Shown here piece by piece: positions 57,945 through 64,000 of a stretch of DNA of 64,000 nucleotides (positions within the stretch are counted from its first letter, which is position 1; the number at the start of each line of letters is the position of its first letter). Below the pieces are notes generated by a model that was given only the letters and a program-made list of their open reading frames with translations, made no database searches and was not told the DNA's origin. The DNA lies in assembly GCF_963678635.1 (NCBI RefSeq), contig NC_087066.1, positions 20,617,996 to 20,681,995 of the forward strand, written 5' to 3'. The stretch is from Symsagittifera roscoffensis (Eukaryota; Xenacoelomorpha; Acoela; Convolutidae). Made by a program: the position numbers and the translations under genes.

Positions 57945-60900
57945 CACAGGCAGAGAACCAGCCAAGCACAATCGACGAAGCCAACTGCGCCAGAGGCCTA
58001 AACAGCACAGTAAAAATTGATATATATCAAAATACATCACACAACACAACACAAGGCAAACAGTGCGCGAGCAAATGCACAGTTTGCCTACCCCCTCAGC
58101 TAAACTGAAAGCCTCAAGAGCTCCGCGAACGAGCAACCTTAAACTTAGACACTAGACTAAGCAAAAAGTCACTTGGGCTGAGCAGGCAACGCAAAAAAAG
58201 AACCTAAGCTAGCACTAGGGGAGGGGAGAACACACATACCTGAGGTTGAAGAGACGGTTCAGGAAGACAACTGCTGCACCAGGCAACACAGGCAGAGAAC
58301 CAGCCAAGCGCAAGCGACGAAGCCAACTGCGCCTGAGGCCTAAACAGCATAGTAAAATTTGATATATATCAAAATACATCACACAACACAGCACAAGGCA
58401 AACAGTGCGCGAGCAAATGCACAGTTTGCCTACCGCCTCAGCTAAACTGAAAGCCTCAAAAGCGCCGCGAACGAGCAACCTTAAACTTAGACACTAGACT
58501 AAGCAAAAAGCCACATGGGCTGAGCAGGCAACGCAAAAAAAGAACCTAAGCTAGCACTAGGGGAGGGGAGAACACACATACCTGAGGTTGAAGAGACGGT
58601 CCAGGAAGACAACTGCTGCACCAGGCAACACAGGCAGAGAACCAGCCAAGCACAAGCGACGAGGGCAACTGCGCCTGAGGCCTAAACAGCATAGTAAAAC
58701 TTGATATATATCAAAATACATCACACAACACAACACAAGGCAAACAGTGCGTGAGCAAATGCACAGTTTGCCTACCCCCTCAGATGAACTGAAAGCCTCA
58801 AGAGCGCCGCGAACAAGCAACCTTAAACTTAGACACTAGACTAAGCAAAAAGCCACTTGGGCTGAGCAGGCAACGCAAAAAAAGAACCTAAGCTAGCACT
58901 AGGGGAGGGGAGAACACACATACCTGAGGTTGAAGAGACGGTCCAGGAAGACAACTGCTGCACCAGGCAACACAGGCAGAGAACCAGCCAAGCACAAGCG
59001 ACAAATCCAACTGCGCCTGAGGCCTAAACAGCATAGTAAAATTTGATATATATCAAAATACATCACACAACACAACACAAGGCAAACAGTGCGCGAGCAA
59101 ATGCACAGTTTGCCTACCCCCTCAGCTAAACTGAAAGCCTCAAGAGCGCCGCGAACGAGCAACCTTAAACTTAGACACTAGACTAAGCAAAAAGCCACTT
59201 GGGCTGAGCAGGCAACGCAAAAAAAGAACCTAAGCTAGCACTAGGGGAGAGGAGAACACACATACCTGAGGTTGAAGAGACGGTCCAGGAAGACAGCTGC
59301 TGCACCAGGCAACACAGGCAGAGAACCAGCCAAGCACAAGCGACGAAGCCAACTGCGCCTGAGGCCTAAACAGCATAGTAAAATTTGATATATATCAAAA
59401 TACATCACACAACACAACACAAGGCAAACAGTGCGCGAGCAAATGCACAGTTTGCCTACCCCCTCAGCTAAACTGAAAGCCTCAAGAGCGCCGCGAACGA
59501 GCAACCTTAAACTTAGACACTAGACTAAGCAAAAAGCCACTTGGGTTGAGCAGGCAACGCAAAAAAAGAACCTAAGCTAGCACTAGGGGAGAGGAGAACA
59601 CACATACCTGAGGTTGAAGAGACGGTCAGGAAGACAACTGCTGCACCAGGCAACACAGGCAGAGAACCAGCCAAGCACAAGCGACGAAGCCAACTGCGCC
59701 TGAGGCCTAAAAAGCATAGTAAAATTTGACATATATCAAAATACATCACACAACACAAGGCAAACAGTGCGCGAGCAAATGCACAGTTTGCCTACCCCCT
59801 CAGCTAAACTGAAAGCCTCAAGAGCGCGGAGAACGAGCAACCTCAACCTTAGACACCAGACTAAGCAAAAAGCCACTTGGCCTGAGCAGGCAACGCAAAA
59901 AAAGAACCTAAGCTAGCAATAGGGGAGGGGAGAACACACATACCTGAGGTTGAAGAGACGTCCAGGAAGACAACTGCTGCACCAGGCAACACAGGCAGAA
60001 AACCAGCCAAGCACAAGCGACGAAGCCAACTGCGCCTGAGGCCTAAACAGCATAATAAAATTAGATATATATCAAAATACATCACACAACACAACACAAG
60101 GCAAACAGTGCGCGAGCAAATGCACAGTTTGCCTACCCCCTCAGCTAAACTGAAAGCCTCAAGAGCACCGTGAACGAGCAACCTTAACATTAGACACCAG
60201 ACTAAGCAAAAAGCCACTTGGGCTGAACAGGCAACGCAAAAAAGAACCTAAGCTAGCACTAGGGGAAGGGAGAACACACAAACCTGAGGTTGAAGACACG
60301 GTCCAGGAAGACAACTGCTGCACCAGGAAACACAAGCAGAGAACCAGCCAAGCACAAACGACCGAGCCAACTGCGCCTGAGGCCTAAACAGCATTGTAAA
60401 ATTTGATATATATCAAAATACATCACACAACACAACACAAGGCAAACAGTGCGCGAGCAAATGCACAGTTTGCCTACCCCCTCAGCTAAACTGAAAGCCT
60501 CAAGAGCACCGCGAACGAGCAACCTTAACCTTAGACACCAGACTAAGCAAAAAGCCACTTGGGCTGAGCAGGCAACGCAAAAAAGAACCTAAGCTAACAC
60601 TAGGGGAGGGGGAAACACACATACCTGAGGTTGAATAGACGGTCCAGGAAGACAACTGCTGCACCAGGCAACACAGGCAGAAAACCAGCCAAGCAGAAGC
60701 GACGAAGCCAACTGCGCCTGATGCCTAAACAGCATAGTAAAATTAGATATATATCAAAATACATCACACAACACAAGGCAAACAGTGCGCGAGCAAATGC
60801 ACAGTTTGCCTACCCCCTCAGCTAAACTGAAAGCTTCAAGAGCGCCGCGAACGAGCAACCTTAACATTAGACACCAGAATAAGCAAAAAGCCACTTGGGC

Positions 60901-62403
60901 TGAACAGGCAACGCAAAAAAAGAACCTAAGCTAGCACTAGGGGAGGGGAGAACACACAAACCTGAGGTTGAAGAGACGGTCCAGGAAGACAACTGCTGCA
61001 CCAGGAAACACAAGCAGAGAACCAGCCAAGCACAAGCGACGAAGCCAACTGCGCCTGAGGCCTAAACAGCATTGTAAAATTTGATATATATATATATATC
61101 AAAATACATCACACAACACAACACAAACAGTGCGCGAGCAAATGCACAGTTTGCCTACCCCCTCAGCTAAACTGAAAGCCTCATGAGCACCGCGAACGAG
61201 CAACCTTAACCTTAGACACCAGACTAAGCAAAAAGCCACTTAGGCTGAGCAGGCAACGCAAAAAAGAACCTAAGCTAGCACTAGGGGAGAGAAAACACAC
61301 ATACCTGAGGTTGAAAAGACGGTCCAGGAAGACAACTGCTGCACCAGGCAACACAGGCAGAAAACCAGCCAAGCACAAGCGACGACGCTGGCTGCGCCTG
61401 AGGCCTAAACAGCATAGTAATATTAGATATATATCAAAATACATCACACAACACAACACAAGGGAAACAGTGCGCGAGCAAATGCACAGTTTGCCTACCC
61501 CCTCAGCTAAACTGAAAGCCTCAAGAGCGCGTCGAACGAGCAACCTTAACATTAGACACCAGAATAAGCAAAAAGCCACTTGGGCTGAACAGGCAACGCG
61601 AAAAAGAACCTAAGCTAGCACTAGGGGAGGGGAGAACACACAAACCTGAGGTTGAAGAGACGGTCCAGGAAGACAACTGCTGCACCAGGAAACACAAGCA
61701 GAAAACCAGCCAAGCTCAAGCGACGAAGCCAACTGCGCCTGAGGCCTAAACAACATTGTAAAATTTGATATATATATCAAAATACATCACACAACACAAG
61801 GCAAACAGTGCGCGAGCAAATGCACAGTTTGCCTACCCCCTCAGCTAAACTGAAAGCCTCAAGAGCACCGCGAACGAGCAACCTTAACCTTAGACACCAG
61901 ACTAAGCAAAAAGCCACTTGGGCTGAGCAGGCAACGCAAAAAAGAACCTAAGCTAGCACTAGGAGAGGGGAAAACACACATACCTGAGGTTGAAGAGACG
62001 GTCCAGGAAGACAACTGCTGCACCAGGCAACACAGGCAGAAAACTAGCCAAGCACAAGCGTCGACGCCGGCTGCGCCTGAGGCCTAAACAGCATAGTAAA
62101 ATTAGATATATATCAAAATACATCACACAACACAACACAAGGTAAACAGTGCGCGATCAAATGCACAGTTTGCCTACCCCCTCAGCTAAACTGAAAGCCT
62201 CAAGAGCGCGGCGAACGAGCAACCTTAACATTAGACACCAGACTAAGCAAAAAGCCACTTGGGCTGAACAGGCAACGCAAAAAAGAACCTAAGCTAGCAC
62301 TAGGGGAGGGGAGAACACACATACCTGAGGTTGACGAGACGGTCCAGGAAGACAACTGCTGCACCAGGCAACACAGGCAGAGAACCAGTCAAACACCAGC
62401 GAC
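57945..62403. repeat. 342-bp satellite, about 13 copies
   Basis: Head-to-tail units of about 342 bp, some 5-15 bp shorter or longer. 'ctgctgcaccagg' recurs at about 58270, 58611, 58953, 59295, 59638, 59970, 60314, 60657, 60993, 61336, 61677, 62015 and 62356. Each unit has a GATATATATC palindrome (expanded in the unit near 61085) and a conserved hairpin, for example 58055-58088 and 58397-58430. Repeated 87-codon frames on the minus strand are a by-product of the period being divisible by three. The array ends abruptly inside a unit at about 62403. Confidence 0.95.
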
Positions 62404-63391
62404 CAATGACCATTAATCTTAAAAACTCACCCACAAAATTAAAAGTCAAAAATGTTTTAGCCTGGGAGCTAACAAGAGACGTAAATTTCACACGACAGAA
62501 GCAAAGCAGAGAGCATTCGATTTCGAACATTACGAAATTAGCAAAACCATATAAATCAATTTCTTCAACTTTGCAAAACTTCAACACCAGTTGAATCAAT
62601 TTCGCAACAACTTAATTTTGAAGACGCGAAGATTTTCAAATTATAATCTTAAGAAAAGTAACAATGACGGCAATTAGTAATTGCACAGAACCAAGACTAG
62701 TGGACACTTATTTTCCCAGCCTACTGATGCATCCAAAAATTCAATTATTTTCATCTTAACTCAGTGCTGATGTTGATAGAGGGAGCGTTGAGTAGCTTCC
62801 ATCTTTTGAAATTTCCGTGTTGAGCTAACAGCCTCTAAAATCTTAGCACACTTTGCGCTATCAAATTTTGAAATTTGTAAAGTAGCTGAAAGAAAGTGCC
62901 ACTGGAACACGAGGTCGGCTATTTTCCGATGAAAGTCTTGAGATCTCGTTTAAAAAATGAGAGCCAAATCTGTCACCCTCATTGACACTGTAGTTCAACA
63001 TGGTTATCTCGGAAGCTGAAAGCTATTCATATTGCGGAAAACTCACGCTCAATCAACATCAGAGTTTGAGTAAGTGGAACAGAATGAAAGATCAGGGCGC
63101 AGTAGTGCGCACGGAGAGCACTTGCAATCTAGCATTTGCTTATTGCAATTGTTGACCGCCGTCCTTGTTATTTTCTTATTGATTGATTTCGGGGTATTAG
63201 ATTTATGTTATATTTGGTAATGTTCCAATATGAAAAGAGTTTTTGCTCATGATGTTGAATAACTGACTGCAACAACCTATCTGTTTTTTTTTCATTACGT
63301 TTGCTGCTCAGATGTATTAAACTTAATTGAAAATAATTCGATTTGCTAGCCATCAATTAGAAAAAAATATTAACTAAGACGGTTCATAATA
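62404..63391. other. AT-rich spacer without recognised gene
   Basis: No coding frame with any family signature on either strand, and no repeat shared with the rest of the window. It may contain the 3' flank of the minus-strand SGNH ORF. Confidence 0.5.
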
Positions 63392-64000
63392 TTAAAGAAA
63401 TTTTCGGCACTCCGAGGCAATAAATATTGACATGTGTAGATAGCCTCTTTCATTTAAATGAGCCAGGTCGCGCAGCTGCCCCCTTTTGTTTCTAGTTCCG
63501 AAATCATCTAATTTGAAGAACCGGGCAGACGCGATGGCATAACCGAACTCCCTTTGGAGCCGCTTATTTATTTCCGTTACAGGATTGCACCACATCTGAG
63601 ATCGGCGATCATATAGGATGTGGTGATCCCTCCGAGGGAGAAATGCGCAGATGCGCACTTTAATGTTTGATCTCAGAGAATTCAAGAAACTCCTAAGGTT
63701 ATCTATAATTGCTTCCACTCCAAGACTGTTGAGATCATTATTTCCTACTATAATTAACACTTCGTTGTAGTTGTTCGCCTTTTGGCTCAAACCTGCTAAA
63801 TGCCCCGTTCGCCTTCCGCCAACAGCATCATATGCAACTCTAAATAGTTTTTCAGTCAAACAAAAAAAAGCAGAACTACTGATTGGTCCAGATACATTGC
63901 AGTCAGAATTAACATACCGGTATTGCTTGAGCAAAGCATTTTTGTAGATTGTGGGCGGTGAGCGCCGAATGTTCGAATCACCGATTACAAATTGGATTGG
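63392..64000 (-). CDS. SGNH (GDSL-type) hydrolase, N-terminus beyond window edge
   Basis: About 200 residues in one open frame ending at 63392. The frame is open to the window edge, so the start is not seen. Block I is FVIGDSNIR (near 63970-63990), block III is VGNNDLN (63728-63748) and block V is DLAHLNERGY (63441-63475), giving the Ser, Asn and Asp-x-x-His residues of SGNH esterases and lipases. It is not the same sequence as the hydrolase in the retroelement at 46.7-48.5 kb. SGNH domains of this kind occur in animal transposable elements as well as in host enzymes. The satellite next to it and lack of other host exons favour a mobile-element origin, but that is inference. Confidence 0.72.
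   Translation of the reverse strand, partial: PIQFVIGDSNIRRSPPTIYKNALLKQYRYVNSDCNVSGPISSSAFFCLTEKLFRVAYDAVGGRRTGHLAGLSQKANNYNEVLIIVGNNDLNSLGVEAIIDNLRSFLNSLRSNIKVRICAFLPRRDHHILYDRRSQMWCNPVTEINKRLQREFGYAIASARFFKLDDFGTRNKRGQLRDLAHLNERGYLHMSIFIASECRKFL

Noticed and set aside
57140-62403. CRISPR-like array
   Set aside because: Units are 108 and 342 bp with no unique spacers, and the context is an animal genome.
57945-62403. Hammerhead or other self-cleaving ribozyme in the satellite
   Set aside because: The core strings CTGANGA and GAAA do not occur in the required order around pairing stems.
57936-62599. Conserved 87-codon minus-strand frames in the 342-bp satellite
   Set aside because: The period is a multiple of three, so any open frame recurs. 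Length differences between units break the frame and there is no codon-like conservation.

Overview
The window is nuclear DNA of a multicellular animal. It holds most of the 5' part of an axonemal dynein gene (DNAH1-like) in 15 exons with GT-AG introns and one GC-AG intron, polymerase-III tRNA genes with internal A and B boxes, DNA transposons with terminal inverted repeats, tRNA-derived short repeats, a degenerate Ty3/gypsy retroelement and satellite DNA. The retroelement proteins remind me of a gypsy lineage annotated in corals and other aquatic invertebrates. That is memory only, so the phylum is left open.

Layout. 1-7.84 kb: 17 tandem tRNA-Phe units on the plus strand, about 450 bp each and mostly decayed. 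7.84-10.1 kb: diverged repeats, a 733-bp foldback element and tRNA remnants. 10.18-29.39 kb, minus strand: the first ~1063 codons of DNAH1. The introns carry a hAT MITE, a solo foldback arm, SINE-like copies and other dispersed repeats. 29.4-32.65 kb: intergenic DNA with a cluster of small hairpins upstream of DNAH1, then a mosaic of broken repeat-element coding fragments. 32.68-55.8 kb, minus strand: a retroelement complex. From its 5' side it has gag-like ORFs, two zinc knuckles, retropepsin, reverse transcriptase, integrase, then an unusual downstream block with an SGNH (GDSL-type) hydrolase, a second SGNH-like segment and large uncharacterised proteins. Its 3' end is repeated as three tandem 2.88-kb units. 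56.26-56.46 kb: a 200-base assembly gap. 56.7-62.4 kb: three satellites side by side (ATCGATTTAAAT-rich, 108-bp, 342-bp). 63.39-64 kb, minus strand: another SGNH hydrolase ORF running off the edge.

How it fits together. DNAH1 is the only gene that looks like an intact host protein gene. About three quarters of the protein (rest of the linker, AAA+ motor, stalk) is missing and should lie beyond the left edge. If the gene is intact, the whole tRNA-Phe array lies inside one of its introns, in antisense. The retroelement is dead: it has in-frame stops and frameshifts throughout, and its RNase H domain is missing. Two copies of its 3' unit nevertheless keep identical open 577-codon frames.

The strongest leads are the 17-unit tRNA-Phe array, with one copy carrying a Cys (GCA) anticodon, and the giant gypsy-type element with SGNH hydrolase ORFs and a tandemly amplified 3' module.
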